DNA of 64,000 bases from Woodsholea maritima DSM 17123 (GTDB taxonomy: Bacteria > Pseudomonadota > Alphaproteobacteria > Caulobacterales > Maricaulaceae). Below are positions 34,567 to 43,317 of the stretch, in pieces. Both the position numbers and the translations under genes were made by a program. Every line of letters begins with the position of its first letter. Position 1 is the stretch's first letter. The DNA lies in the NCBI RefSeq assembly GCF_000382325.1, contig NZ_KB908060.1, forward strand, positions 54,881 through 118,880, in the 5' to 3' direction. The notes below the pieces were generated by a model. It was given only the letters and a program-made list of their open reading frames with translations. It was not told the origin of the DNA and did no database searches.

Positions 34567-35646
34567 ATGTCAGCCTATACTCAGATAGCCATCGCTGCGG
34601 GCTTGGCGGCCGGTTTGGCGCTGGGCCATTGTTCTAGCAAAGCCTATGGTCAGAATTCCCAGGAGCAAAGCTGGTCCATCGTCATTCATGGCGGAGCCGG
34701 GGTGATTGAGCGTGGCCAAATGGATGAGGCCACCGAGGCGGCCTACCGCGATGCCCTCAATCATGCGCTGGATCTGGGTGGTGAGGTGCTGTCCCAAGGC
34801 GGTTCTTCCCTTGATGCGATTGAAACCGTCATTCGCTATTTAGAGGATGACCCAAAATTCAATGCCGGTCGCGGGGCGGTCTTTACCTCTGAGGGGCATA
34901 ATGAGCTCGATGCCTCGATTATGCGCGGCGATAACCGCCAGGCTGGGGCGGTGGCGGGTGTCACCCGCGTACGTCATCCCATCGCACTCGCGCGTGCTGT
35001 GATGGAGCAAAGTCCTCATGTTATGCTGATGGGGGAGGGCGCAGAGCATTTTGCTGCATCTCAAGATCTTGAAATTGTTGCGCCGAGTTATTTTTTTACC
35101 GAGCGGCGCTGGGCCTCCATGCTGCGCCGGGTTGATCAGCTGGGCTTAGAGCGCCCAATGCGTCCTGAAGGTGCGCCTGATCCCATGCCTGTCCAAGAGG
35201 GCGCGCTGGACATTATGGAGCGCGAGCATGCCTTTGGCACGGTGGGCGTTGTCGCGCGTGATCAAGCGGGCTTAACCGCAGCTGGCACCTCTACGGGCGG
35301 GACAACCGCGAAACAATGGGGCCGGGTCGGGGATAGCCCGATCATTGGCGCAGGCACCTATGCCGAAGGGGCGTGCGGTGTATCCTCAACGGGCACAGGA
35401 GAATATTTCATTCGCTTGAATGTGGCCGCGCGGATCTGTCAACGCATTGCCTTGGCGGGTGAAGATATGCAGGCCGCAGCCGATGGCGTCATCCAAGATG
35501 AATTAGGCGTTATGGGCGGGGATGGCGGGATCATCATCCTTTATGATGGCGCGCCGGGGTGGAGCTACAATACCGCTGGCATGTATCGTGCCGCGTGGAG
35601 CGCGCAGACGGGCCGTGTGGTCTCTATCTATTCTGATGAACCATAA
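34567..35646 (+). CDS. Secreted isoaspartyl peptidase/L-asparaginase (Ntn hydrolase)
   Basis: A 359-residue plant-type asparaginase. It has an N-terminal signal peptide (IAIAAGLAAGLALGHCSSKA). The domain starts SIVIHGGAGVIERGQ; FNAGRGAVFTSEGHNELDAS is typical. The autocleavage nucleophile is Thr225 in EHAFGTVGVVARDQ, followed by GTSTGGTTAKQWGRVGDSPI. It would be cleaved into alpha and beta chains and hydrolyse isoaspartyl dipeptides or asparagine in the periplasm. The ATG at 34567 follows GAGGGGAGTGCAG; a GTG six bases upstream is an alternative. The 3' end overlaps the convergent LysR gene by 19 bp. Confidence 0.93.
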   Translation: MSAYTQIAIAAGLAAGLALGHCSSKAYGQNSQEQSWSIVIHGGAGVIERGQMDEATEAAYRDALNHALDLGGEVLSQGGSSLDAIETVIRYLEDDPKFNAGRGAVFTSEGHNELDASIMRGDNRQAGAVAGVTRVRHPIALARAVMEQSPHVMLMGEGAEHFAASQDLEIVAPSYFFTERRWASMLRRVDQLGLERPMRPEGAPDPMPVQEGALDIMEREHAFGTVGVVARDQAGLTAAGTSTGGTTAKQWGRVGDSPIIGAGTYAEGACGVSSTGTGEYFIRLNVAARICQRIALAGEDMQAAADGVIQDELGVMGGDGGIIILYDGAPGWSYNTAGMYRAAWSAQTGRVVSIYSDEP

Positions 35647-36566
35647 GGTTTAAAATCCGGCGCAAAGATTGAGGGGGCCCCGTCACGAAAGTGCGGGGCA
35701 TCTTTATGACTTTGTTCAATTAAGTAATCAAAGCAAGCGCGAATCCGGCGGTTTCGTTGTACGTCATCATGGGCCACGATCCACAGATCATGTGAAATCG
35801 TATAGGCGGGGCACAGATGAACCAGGCCATATCGGCGTGCATTGCGGTGGGATGTCACGCCGATGCCAAAGCCGCGCGCCAGGGCGCAGACATGGGTGAT
35901 GGGGTTGTCTGTCAACAGTGACAGGGTTTGCGGCATGCACAGATGGTTCTCCTCATCTTTGGGCCAGGGAAAGAAGCCATGGGTGCGCCAGCCTATCCCC
36001 TTGTGCACCATCAAATCTTCAATATCGCCGATCGGGGGGGCTTGATCGAGATAGGCCTTCGCGGCATAGAGCCCGCCTTTCACGGTGGCGATCTTGCGCC
36101 CGATTAAGCTGTTTTGTTGGCCAGGGCCGTTCCATCTCAGGGCAATATCCGCTTCGCGCCCGGCCAGATTGGTTGTGGCGTTCTGGATGTCGATATGCAG
36201 GGTCACACCCGGATTGGCGTCTTGAAAGCCTTTTAAAGCACAGGGTAGCCAATCCCCGCCCACCCCATCTGAGGCGGCAATAACGATGGGGCCATTAAAG
36301 CGCGTGTCCTGACTGATGATCTGGCGTGAAATCGCATCGACCTCAGCCTGCATGCGCAAGGCATGATCTTGGACGATTTCGCCCAGGGGGGTCAGTTCCA
36401 ATCGGTTTCGATCGCGCAAAAACAGATTATCGCCCAGGGTGTCTTCCAGTTGAGCGAGGCGGCGCGACACAGTGGGCTGGCTTAAACTCAGCTTGCGTGC
36501 GGCCGCGCTGTGACTGCCGGTTTGTGCAATTGCTAAGAAGATGCGGTAGTCTGACCAGTTTTCCAT
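35628..36566 (-). CDS. LysR-family transcriptional regulator
   Basis: A 312-residue regulator with the N-terminal HTH (YRIFLAIAQTGSHSAAARKL, SLSQPTVSRRLAQLEDTLG) and an effector domain beginning GPIVIAASDGVGGDWLPCAL. It is divergent from the TPR-like gene at 36658 across a 91-bp region with ATTCAT/ATGAAT palindromes, one of which overlaps its own start codon, so autoregulation and control of the neighbour are likely. Confidence 0.92.
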   Translation of the reverse strand: MENWSDYRIFLAIAQTGSHSAAARKLSLSQPTVSRRLAQLEDTLGDNLFLRDRNRLELTPLGEIVQDHALRMQAEVDAISRQIISQDTRFNGPIVIAASDGVGGDWLPCALKGFQDANPGVTLHIDIQNATTNLAGREADIALRWNGPGQQNSLIGRKIATVKGGLYAAKAYLDQAPPIGDIEDLMVHKGIGWRTHGFFPWPKDEENHLCMPQTLSLLTDNPITHVCALARGFGIGVTSHRNARRYGLVHLCPAYTISHDLWIVAHDDVQRNRRIRACFDYLIEQSHKDAPHFRDGAPSIFAPDFKPYGSSE

Positions 36567-36625
36567 TCATTTATGAATAGCATCTCTAAAAAAAACAGCA
36601 ATTCATTCTTTTCCGAATTATGAAT
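36565..36625. promoter_or_regulatory. Paired ATTCAT...ATGAAT palindromes (probable LysR operator)
   Basis: A perfect palindrome ATTCATTTATGAAT (36565-36578) overlaps the LysR start codon. A second pair of the same half sites, ATTCAT at 36601-36606 and ATGAAT at 36620-36625, lies nearer the divergent gene. Repeated identical half sites in a LysR divergent region are a common operator layout. Confidence 0.5.
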
Positions 36626-36657
36626 ATGTATGGGTCATGCAACCTATGGAGGCTGTT

Positions 36658-37140
36658 ATGTCTTTGAGCTTATGTCTAATCCTTGTATCCTTGGGGGCGG
36701 CGATGTCTGCCGATGCGGCCTCAGACGCCATCTGTGCGCCCACTCAAGACATGCAATTTCTGGCCCGACGCAGCGCAGATAGTGATAGCCGCGGGGCCGC
36801 CAATGCCTTTGCCCATCGCGATTATGATTTAGCGATCCATTTTGCCACCCAGGTTGTCGAGGGCTCGCGCGCGTCTCATCATGATGCGGCCGCCTGGACG
36901 ACGATGTGTGCCAGCTATGGCGCGCTAGGCCAGTGGCAAGCCGCTTGGCAGGCCTGTGAGGCGGCGGTTTCTATCAATCCTGACAGCTGGCAGGCCTGGA
37001 ATAACCGCGCCATTTTAGCCGCCCAACGTGAAGATTGGAGCGGTGCCCGACGAGATTTTCAGATCGCAGCACGCCTTAATGGGGATGACCGCGTTCTGAA
37101 AGCCAATCTTGCAAGCTTGGCTTGCAAGGCCGGGGCCTAA
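36658..37140 (+). CDS. Secreted TPR-like small protein
   Basis: A 160-residue protein with a signal peptide (LSLCLILVSLGAAMSADA). The mature part consists of two to three TPR-like helix pairs: AFAHRDYDLAIHFATQVVEG, YGALGQWQAAWQACEAAVSI and IDP-type turn NPDSWQAWNNRAILAAQRED. It would be a periplasmic interaction module; partner unknown. The ATG at 36658 follows GGAGGCTGTT and is preferred over an in-frame ATG 21 bp upstream. An intrinsic terminator follows. Confidence 0.8.
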   Translation: MSLSLCLILVSLGAAMSADAASDAICAPTQDMQFLARRSADSDSRGAANAFAHRDYDLAIHFATQVVEGSRASHHDAAAWTTMCASYGALGQWQAAWQACEAAVSINPDSWQAWNNRAILAAQREDWSGARRDFQIAARLNGDDRVLKANLASLACKAGA

Positions 37141-37201
37141 TCGCGCCCGGTAAATTCCTCCATCTTGGTCGTGTGCGGTGCCTATTGGGCCGCTTGACCC
37201 C

Positions 37202-37238
37202 GCACGAAGGGCCCCGACTGCCCTTCGTGCATTTTTTA
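37202..37238 (+). terminator. Intrinsic terminator after the TPR-like gene
   Basis: Perfect 11-bp stem GCACGAAGGGC (37202-37212) / GCCCTTCGTGC (37220-37230), loop CCCGACT, followed by ATTTTTTAT. Confidence 0.92.
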
Positions 37239-37258
37239 TGTATAAAGAGTGCTTCCAA

Positions 37259-37278
37259 TTAGTTTCAAATGTAACTAA
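37259..37278. promoter_or_regulatory. Candidate operator for the homogentisate genes
   Basis: TTAGTTTCAAATGTAACTAA is a 20-bp palindrome (TTAGTT-N8-AACTAA, with the inner C/G also symmetric) 68 bp before the hmgA start. Its size and symmetry fit a MarR-type regulator site; tyrosine/homogentisate operons are often under MarR or IclR control. No such regulator gene is adjacent. Confidence 0.5.
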
Positions 37279-37346
37279 ATTGCCTTTCATATCGCTGACG
37301 GCCCTTCATCATGGGTCGCAAACACGGGATTTGGAGGAGCATTACT

Positions 37347-38489
37347 ATGAGCCGCAAATGGATTTACGCCTCGCGTCATGAAGGTCTCGCCTCACGTCAG
37401 GCCCATGCTGATTTTCCCGCTGAAGGCCCCTATGAGCGTGAAATGTCCAAAGAGGGCTTTTTCGGTCCTGCCGCCTTCCTCCATCATAAACATCCGCCGA
37501 CGGGTTGGGTGAATTTTGAAGGCGATCTGCGCCCGCGCGCCTTTGATCTGAACCTTTTGAATAAGGCGGAAACCTCGCCTTGGGCCGCGCCGCGTGTCTT
37601 ATATAACAACTCCGTGGATATGCGCTTTTGGAAGCTGGCTAGCCCTATGACCACGCTGGCGCGCAATGGTGATGGTGATCAATTATTATTCATCCACCAG
37701 GGTGAAGGCGCGCTGTATTGCGACTTCGGTCATCTGGCCTATGAGGCGGGCGATTACATCGTCCTGCCGCGCGGTACGATGTGGCGCTTGAGCCCCAGCG
37801 CGCCGACGGCTGTTTTGATGGTCGAAGCAACGAATACCCATTATACCCTGCCCGATAAAGGCTTGGTCGGTCCGCATGCGATCTTTGATCCGGCGATGTT
37901 CGATGTGCCGGCGATTGATGAGGCGTTTAAAGCGCAACAAGCCGATGAAGATCATGAATGGGTTGTCGAGGTTAAAAAGCGCAACGCTGTTAGTCGCATA
38001 ACCTATCCGTTCAATCCGCTGGATGCTGTGGGCTGGCATGGCGAACTGCACCCCGTGCGTTTGAATGTGCGCCATATCCGGCCTTTGATGAGCCATCGCT
38101 ATCACTTGCCGCCGAGCGCCCACACCACCTTCTTGTCGGATCGGTTTGTGATTTGCACCTTCGCGCCGCGTCCGTTTGAGACCGATCCAGGTGCGCTCAA
38201 AGTGCCGTTCTTCCACAATAATGACGATTTTGATGAGGTGCTGTTCTATCACGCCGGTGATTTCTTCAGCCGTGATAATATTGATGCGGGCATGATGACC
38301 TTCCACCCGACGGGCTTTACCCACGGGCCGCATCCAAAAGCCTTGAAAAATATGATGACCCAGTCCAAGCCTGCGACCGATGAATATGCGGTGATGATCG
38401 ACACCCGTGATCCGTTGGAAATCGGTGAGGGGGCAAGCCAGGTTGAAAATATTGACTATGTCAATTCTTGGAAGGGCACCCAGGCCTAA
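37347..38489 (+). CDS. hmgA: Homogentisate 1,2-dioxygenase
   Basis: A 380-residue non-haem iron enzyme that opens the ring of homogentisate to maleylacetoacetate in tyrosine/phenylalanine breakdown. Recognisable are YASRHEGLASRQAHADFP at the N-terminus, FLHHKHPPTGWVNFEGDLRP, and the metal site region near the C-terminus: FHNNDDFDEVLFYHAGDFF (His and Glu ligands) and MMTFHPTGFTHGPHPKAL (His ligand). It is shorter than the 430-440 residues of the Pseudomonas and human enzymes, as in the alphaproteobacterial form. GGAGGAGC precedes the ATG. A palindromic operator candidate and terminator of the previous gene lie upstream. Confidence 0.93.
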   Translation: MSRKWIYASRHEGLASRQAHADFPAEGPYEREMSKEGFFGPAAFLHHKHPPTGWVNFEGDLRPRAFDLNLLNKAETSPWAAPRVLYNNSVDMRFWKLASPMTTLARNGDGDQLLFIHQGEGALYCDFGHLAYEAGDYIVLPRGTMWRLSPSAPTAVLMVEATNTHYTLPDKGLVGPHAIFDPAMFDVPAIDEAFKAQQADEDHEWVVEVKKRNAVSRITYPFNPLDAVGWHGELHPVRLNVRHIRPLMSHRYHLPPSAHTTFLSDRFVICTFAPRPFETDPGALKVPFFHNNDDFDEVLFYHAGDFFSRDNIDAGMMTFHPTGFTHGPHPKALKNMMTQSKPATDEYAVMIDTRDPLEIGEGASQVENIDYVNSWKGTQA

Positions 38490-38547
38490 GCCTGGACTGA
38501 GTGAATTACGCATTGTGGCATCTGAGAAAATACGGCACATCTGACCT

Positions 38548-39207
38548 ATGAACGAGCGTATTATGTCAGATGCCGCGAAGGCCTTGATTGCGGGTTTTCG
38601 TCGTTTCCGTGCTCACGGGTTTACCAAACAACGTGAGCTGTATGAAGAGTTGGAAAAGGGCCAGAGCCCCCACACCTTGATTATAGCGTGCTCGGATAGC
38701 CGTGTGGATCCGGCTGAGATTTTTGATGCGCGTCCTGGCGAGCTTTTCGTTGTGCGCAATGTGGCCAATCTGGTCCCGCCCTATGATCACGATGGCGGGC
38801 GCCACGGGGTGTCGGCGGCGCTAGAGTTTGCGGTGAAGGCCCTGAAAGTGAAAAACATTCTCGTTATGGGTCATGGCCAATGCGGCGGGGTTGCGGCCTG
38901 TGCCCATGGTATTGAGAAGCTGGATTTTGAATTCGTCGGGCCTTGGCTGGAGCCGATGTTGCCCGCGCGCGAAGCCAGTGTAGAGGCTTTGGGGGAAAGC
39001 GATATCGACGCCTTGTCGAATGATTTGGAATTGCGTTCGGTGGAGTATTCCGTCGCGCGTTTGAAAGAGTTTCCCTTTGTGGCTGAAGCGATTGCTGAGC
39101 GGGGCTTGACCTTGCACGGTGCGCGGTTTTCCATCGCTACGGGGGAATTGGAATGGATGTCACCGGAGGGCGCATTTGATCGTGTCGCCCCCAGTGAAGT
39201 CGCTTAA
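38548..39207 (+). CDS. Beta-class carbonic anhydrase
   Basis: A 219-residue zinc enzyme interconverting CO2 and bicarbonate in the cytoplasm. Zinc ligands and the catalytic dyad are visible: Cys48 with Asp50 and Arg52 in ACSDSRVDPAEIFDARPGE, then His and Cys in VMGHGQCGGVAAC. Length and motif set are standard. An ATG five codons in (38563) is an alternative start. It sits between hmgA and the FAA-hydrolase gene in the same direction with short gaps, an unusual insertion into the homogentisate cluster. Confidence 0.95.
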   Translation: MNERIMSDAAKALIAGFRRFRAHGFTKQRELYEELEKGQSPHTLIIACSDSRVDPAEIFDARPGELFVVRNVANLVPPYDHDGGRHGVSAALEFAVKALKVKNILVMGHGQCGGVAACAHGIEKLDFEFVGPWLEPMLPAREASVEALGESDIDALSNDLELRSVEYSVARLKEFPFVAEAIAERGLTLHGARFSIATGELEWMSPEGAFDRVAPSEVA

Positions 39208-39279
39208 AGTCCTTAAATCGGCGGTGTCAGTCGGCATCGCCCCCTTACTCTCACGCGTCATGAAAAGAGGTATGTGTCC

Positions 39280-40293
39280 ATGAAACTAGCAAGTTTGAAA
39301 AATGGGACCCGCGATGGCCGTTTGGTCGTTGTTTCAACGGATCTGGCCTGGTGCACCGACGCCAGTCATATTGCCCCCACTTTACAGGCTGCGCTGGATG
39401 ATTGGGCGCTAAGCGAGCCAAAGCTGCGCACTTTAGCGCAAGAGCTGGAGCGCGAGACGATCCCGCGTGAACGCTTCCACGAACATGATGCATTGTCGCC
39501 TCTGCCGCGTGCTTTCGCGTGGGCGGATGGCTCGGCCTATGTCAATCACGTCGAATTGGTGCGCAAAGCGCGCGGTGCGGAATTGCCGCCCAGCTTCTGG
39601 ACCGATCCTTTGATGTATCAGGGTGGGTCTGACGCCTTCCTGGCGCCGCGCGAGGATATTCCGCTTGCCGATGATAGCTGGGGCTGTGACTTCGAAGCCG
39701 AAGTTGCGGTCATCACCGGTGAAGGCCCGCAAGGTTTAAGCGCTGAGGCCGCACGCGATCAGATCCGCCTGGTGATGTTGGTCAATGACGTGTCGCTGCG
39801 CGGGTTGATCCCGGGCGAGCTCGCCAAAGGGTTTGGCTTCTTCCAGTCTAAGCCGCCGAGCGCGTTCTCTCCCGTTGCGGTGACCCCCGATGAGCTGGGT
39901 GAGGCGTGGAATGAAGGCAAAGTCCACTTACCATTGTTGTCGACTTTAAATGGTGAGTTGTTTGGTAAGCCCGATTGCCATGTCGATATGACCTTTGATT
40001 TTGGTCAATTGGTGGCCCATTTGGCCAAGACCCGTCCTTTGAGCGTCGGCACGATTGTCGGTTCAGGGACAATTTCTAACAAGCTGGATGATGGTCCGGG
40101 CAAACCGGTCAACGAAGGCGGTAAGGGTTATTCTTGTATCGCAGAAATCCGTATGATTGAAACGATTTACGATGGCGCGCCCAAGACCCGTTTCATGACG
40201 CCTGGCGATAAAATTCGCATCGAAATGCTCGATAAGGATGGCCATTCGATTTTTGGCGCGATTGAGCAGGAAGTCGTGCGTTACGAAGGCTAA
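39280..40293 (+). CDS. Fumarylacetoacetate hydrolase family protein (probable fumarylacetoacetase)
   Basis: A 337-residue protein of the FAA-hydrolase fold. The metal-binding and catalytic region includes CDFEAEVAVITGEGPQGLS, FGFFQSKPPSAFSPVAVTP and IGSGTISNKLDDGPGKP-type segment near the end. Together with hmgA it would complete homogentisate breakdown to fumarate and acetoacetate; no maleylacetoacetate isomerase gene is seen in this window. The ATG at 39280 is preferred (GAGG nine bases before); a GTG six bases upstream is too close to the ribosome binding site. Confidence 0.9.
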   Translation: MKLASLKNGTRDGRLVVVSTDLAWCTDASHIAPTLQAALDDWALSEPKLRTLAQELERETIPRERFHEHDALSPLPRAFAWADGSAYVNHVELVRKARGAELPPSFWTDPLMYQGGSDAFLAPREDIPLADDSWGCDFEAEVAVITGEGPQGLSAEAARDQIRLVMLVNDVSLRGLIPGELAKGFGFFQSKPPSAFSPVAVTPDELGEAWNEGKVHLPLLSTLNGELFGKPDCHVDMTFDFGQLVAHLAKTRPLSVGTIVGSGTISNKLDDGPGKPVNEGGKGYSCIAEIRMIETIYDGAPKTRFMTPGDKIRIEMLDKDGHSIFGAIEQEVVRYEG

Positions 40294-40347
40294 ACGTATT
40301 TGCTGTATTGGTTCTCCTAACGGTGTCGTGGATTGAGGGAGGCCCTT

Positions 40348-40632
40348 ATGGCTGAATTACCGAGCGAGTTTGATTTTGAAGGTTTCGGGCGACGTTATCT
40401 TCAGGCCTATTTGGATAGTGGCTATGGCGCGACATCCCAGCGCAATCTTGACCTTCGGGTGATTGAGTTGGTCGCGCCGGCCTTTGATCGCGGGGACGGA
40501 TCGACCGATATCCCCTTGATGGCCAAGCTATTGAAGATGACCGAGTTTGAGCTACGCGAAGCCTTGCGCTCTGCGGCCGCCAATCCGGTGGATCCCGAAG
40601 CCGATCTCGCGCGGCGTTTGTCCGACGTTTAA
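40348..40632 (+). CDS. Small conserved hypothetical protein
   Basis: A 94-residue soluble, mainly helical, acidic protein (FDFEGFGRRYLQAYLDSGYG, AKLLKMTEFELREALRSAAA). No family recognised. A very good ribosome binding site (GAGGGAGG) precedes the ATG and a strong terminator follows, so it is a real gene and probably the last of the hmgA-FAA hydrolase transcript. Confidence 0.7.
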   Translation: MAELPSEFDFEGFGRRYLQAYLDSGYGATSQRNLDLRVIELVAPAFDRGDGSTDIPLMAKLLKMTEFELREALRSAAANPVDPEADLARRLSDV

Positions 40633-40651
40633 GGCGTATGTGGTTATGAAA

Positions 40652-40688
40652 AACACCCCGCCAGGCTGTGCTTGGCGGGGTGTTTTTT
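40652..40688 (+). terminator. Strong intrinsic terminator
   Basis: Perfect 12-bp stem AACACCCCGCCA (40652-40663) / TGGCGGGGTGTT (40673-40684) followed by TTTT. It ends the hmgA to small-protein transcription unit. Confidence 0.93.
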
Positions 40689-40882
40689 ATTCTGCGTGTC
40701 GGGGTTTAGCGCCCAGAGCGGGGATTAGAGATCTGGAAAAATGCTGGCCCTCATTGGTCTTCTGGGGCTTTTAGACTCAATCTGTCATGCACGCTTAGGT
40801 ATCCTGTCCAGAAATCAATGGCTGAAGACCTAATCCATCTCCCCGAAAGACTTTTAGGCCCGTATAAACTCAGCAGTGATGG

Positions 40883-41224
40883 TTAATGTTGCGCGGGGAT
40901 GTTTCGCGCGCGCAATTGATAACGCTCTCCATTGAAGCCCTCGAAAAGCTCCGCCGTGCCAGGATGACCGACCGCGCCATGTTCGGCATCGGGCAGTAAA
41001 TTCTGCTCCGACACATAGGCGGTATAATAGCTCTCCTCGTTTTCGGCGAGCACGTGATAGAAGGGCTGGTCTTTACGCGGGCGGACCTCTTCAGGGATGG
41101 ACAGCCACCACTCCTCGCTATTGGCGAAGACTGGGTCGACGTCAAAAATCACCCCGCGAAACGGGAAGAGGCGATGACGCACCACATCGCCGATCGAAAA
41201 TTTGGCCTGTTTCATAGTCATCAT
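40883..41224 (-). CDS. hspQ: Heat shock protein HspQ (YccV-like)
   Basis: A 113-residue protein with the hemimethylated-DNA-binding/YccV-like SH3 fold. Typical segments are KFSIGDVVRHRLFPFRGVIF, EEWWLSIPEEVRPRKDQPFY and AYVSEQNLLPDAEHG. HspQ is described as a specificity factor for Lon-type proteolysis and binds hemimethylated DNA in enterobacteria. Three ATGs lie within the first four codons (41224, 41221, 41215); the first is used here. Single-gene unit on the minus strand, divergent from the Ppx/GppA gene. Confidence 0.9.
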   Translation of the reverse strand: MMTMKQAKFSIGDVVRHRLFPFRGVIFDVDPVFANSEEWWLSIPEEVRPRKDQPFYHVLAENEESYYTAYVSEQNLLPDAEHGAVGHPGTAELFEGFNGERYQLRARNIPAQH

Positions 41225-41470
41225 TTTGTCATTCTAGCAAACACATCTTAGACAGAGGTAAAAACCGTTATGGCTCAAGCGATCTGGGCCAGGTCGGGCT
41301 TCGGGGCTGTAAAAGTCTGGTAAGGCCACCTTTCTAAATCATCCGAGCGCGCGTAAGCTGAGGCCAAATGGAAATTCGCATCGGGTCCGACTAAACGCTT
41401 GCGCGCCTTGATATAGGAGGGTTGCTGCGCGTTAAAAGGCCGGGTGTGAGGATGAAGGATGTGACAGGCC

Positions 41471-42595
41471 ATGGGCCACAAGCCAACCGGCCACGCGCCG
41501 GGTGACGCGTCCACAGCCCGATCCGGTCGTAAAGATCGGCGACCCAAAGGTGCCAAGTCCAATGATCCCATTTACGGGGCGGTGGATTTGGGCACGAATA
41601 ATTGTCGTATGCTGCTGGCGCGGCGTACGCCAGAGGGGTTTCGGGTCGTTGAGGCGTTTTCACGTATCGTCAAACTGGGTGAGGGGCTGGCCACGCATGG
41701 CTCGCTGTCGCGCCCGGCTATGGAACGTGCGGTTGCCGCACTGAGCGTATGCGCGGAACGCGTCAATAAACGCAAAGTCACCAAGATGCGCTGGGTCACG
41801 ACCGAGGCGTGTCGGCGTGCCTCGAACGGGGATGTCTTCTTAAAGCGCGTGAAAGAGGCCACCGGCATCGAGCTGGAAGTGATTTCACCCGAAGAAGAAG
41901 CGCGCCTGGCCGTTCAGGGCAGTATTGATCTTCTTGATACGGATAAAGAGGCCGCACTGGTCATTGACATTGGTGGCGGCTCGACCGAGCTGTGCTGGGT
42001 CGATCTGGCTGAATGGCGCGCGCGCGGTGGACCCGATAGTGGCGGGCGCCCGCCCATGCGCGGCTGGTCGACCATGCCCTATGGTGTGGTGACGATGGCG
42101 GAGAAATTTCCTGAAGGTGAAGACCGTGAAGCTTGGTATGACACCATGCGCCAGGCCGCACGCAAGGCGTTAAAGCCGCCGCGCGGCGCACGCCGGATGC
42201 GTCACCTGTTTGAAGAGGGCAAGGCCCATCTGGTCGGCACCTCAGGCACGGTAACGTCGGTGGCGGGCGTGCATCTTAATCTGCCACGTTATGACCGCGC
42301 GCAGGTTGATGGACTTGTCTTCACGGTTGAGCATGCGCGCGCGGCGTGTCAGCGCTTGTTGTCCAAGGATTATGACGGGCGCGCGGCTGAGCCGTGTATC
42401 GGGACGGAACGTGCCGATCTGGTGCTGGCGGGCTGTGCGATTTTAGAAGCGGTTCTGGATGAATGGCCCAGCACTTATATGCGGGTCGGTGACCGCGGGT
42501 TAAGAGAAGGCATATTATTAAACCTGATGCGACCCAAAAGGCGCAAACGTCGGCGCAAGGGCACCGATAAGGGTGAAGCGAAGGATGAAGCATGA
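41471..42595 (+). CDS. Ppx/GppA family phosphatase
   Basis: A 374-residue member of the exopolyphosphatase/pppGpp phosphatase family (ASKHA fold). [20 protein letters not shown] carries phosphate-1, [20 protein letters not shown] and [20 protein letters not shown] carry phosphate-2, and [14 protein letters not shown] follows. The last 40 residues are strongly basic ([20 protein letters not shown]). It lacks the C-terminal HD-like domain of full-size enzymes, as is usual for the short alphaproteobacterial form. It is coupled (ATGA) to rlmE, an order seen in many alphaproteobacteria. Confidence 0.93.
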   Translation: MGHKPTGHAPGDASTARSGRKDRRPKGAKSNDPIYGAVDLGTNNCRMLLARRTPEGFRVVEAFSRIVKLGEGLATHGSLSRPAMERAVAALSVCAERVNKRKVTKMRWVTTEACRRASNGDVFLKRVKEATGIELEVISPEEEARLAVQGSIDLLDTDKEAALVIDIGGGSTELCWVDLAEWRARGGPDSGGRPPMRGWSTMPYGVVTMAEKFPEGEDREAWYDTMRQAARKALKPPRGARRMRHLFEEGKAHLVGTSGTVTSVAGVHLNLPRYDRAQVDGLVFTVEHARAACQRLLSKDYDGRAAEPCIGTERADLVLAGCAILEAVLDEWPSTYMRVGDRGLREGILLNLMRPKRRKRRRKGTDKGEAKDEA

Positions 42596-43317
42596 GTGAG
42601 GAGGATGGCGAGGAGCGCCGCCGTCGGCGGTCTGGCCCGGTCACTAAGGGCGGAGATCAGCGCGCGGCCAAGCAATTTCGCGAGCGGGTGAAGACCGCGC
42701 GCGGGCGCAAATACTCCTCCAAATTATGGTTGGAGCGCCAGCTGAATGATCCTTACGTCAAAATGGCCCAGATGGAGGGCTATCGCTCGCGTGCGGCCTA
42801 TAAGCTCAAAGAGCTGGACGATAAGTTCAAGTTTTTAAAGCCCGGCGCGCGGGTCGCCGATCTGGGCGCTGCGCCCGGCGGCTGGGTGCAGATCGCGCTA
42901 AAGCGCGGGGCTAGCCATGTTGTGGGCGTTGATCTTCTGGAGATGGATCCTATTGACGGGGCGATTATGATGACCCTGGATTTCACCGAAGAGGGCGCAC
43001 CGGACAAAGTCAAAGAGGCCCTGGGTGGGCCTGCCGATGTGATCATGTCCGACCTTGCGCCTTGGACGACGGGTCATAAATCCACCGATCACTTGCGCAT
43101 TATGGGTCTGGTTGAGGCGGCGGCGGATTTCGCCTTTGATACGTTGAAGCCCGGCGGGGCCTTCGTCGCCAAAGTGTTCCAAGGCGGGGCGGAGGATGAA
43201 TTGCTGGCCAAGCTCAAATCCCGCTTTGAAAAAGTGCGCCATTGGAAGCCGCAATCAAGCCGTTCTGAAAGCTCAGAAACCTATCTGGTGGCCTTGAATT
43301 TCAAGCGCGAAGGCTGA
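42592..43317 (+). CDS. rlmE: 23S rRNA (uridine-2552 2'-O)-methyltransferase RlmE (FtsJ/RrmJ)
   Basis: A 241-residue SAM-dependent methyltransferase that modifies U2552 of 23S rRNA, needed for 50S assembly. Key segments: [20 protein letters not shown] (first catalytic Lys), [16 protein letters not shown] (SAM motif), [18 protein letters not shown] (catalytic Asp), [12 protein letters not shown] (second Lys) and [13 protein letters not shown] (Glu). A basic N-terminal extension of about 45 residues precedes the core. ATGA overlap with the Ppx/GppA gene; its last 17 bp overlap the convergent winged-helix gene. Confidence 0.95.
   Translation: MSEEDGEERRRRRSGPVTKGGDQRAAKQFRERVKTARGRKYSSKLWLERQLNDPYVKMAQMEGYRSRAAYKLKELDDKFKFLKPGARVADLGAAPGGWVQIALKRGASHVVGVDLLEMDPIDGAIMMTLDFTEEGAPDKVKEALGGPADVIMSDLAPWTTGHKSTDHLRIMGLVEAAADFAFDTLKPGGAFVAKVFQGGAEDELLAKLKSRFEKVRHWKPQSSRSESSETYLVALNFKREG

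Noticed and set aside
34567-34640. Lipoprotein signal (LGHC) at the start of the asparaginase
   Set aside because: The residue before the Cys is His, which does not fit a lipobox; an ordinary signal peptide is more likely.
37686-38540. 284-codon minus-strand open frame opposite hmgA
   Set aside because: The plus strand encodes homogentisate dioxygenase with intact metal ligands; the antisense frame has an unnatural His/Arg/Ile-rich composition.
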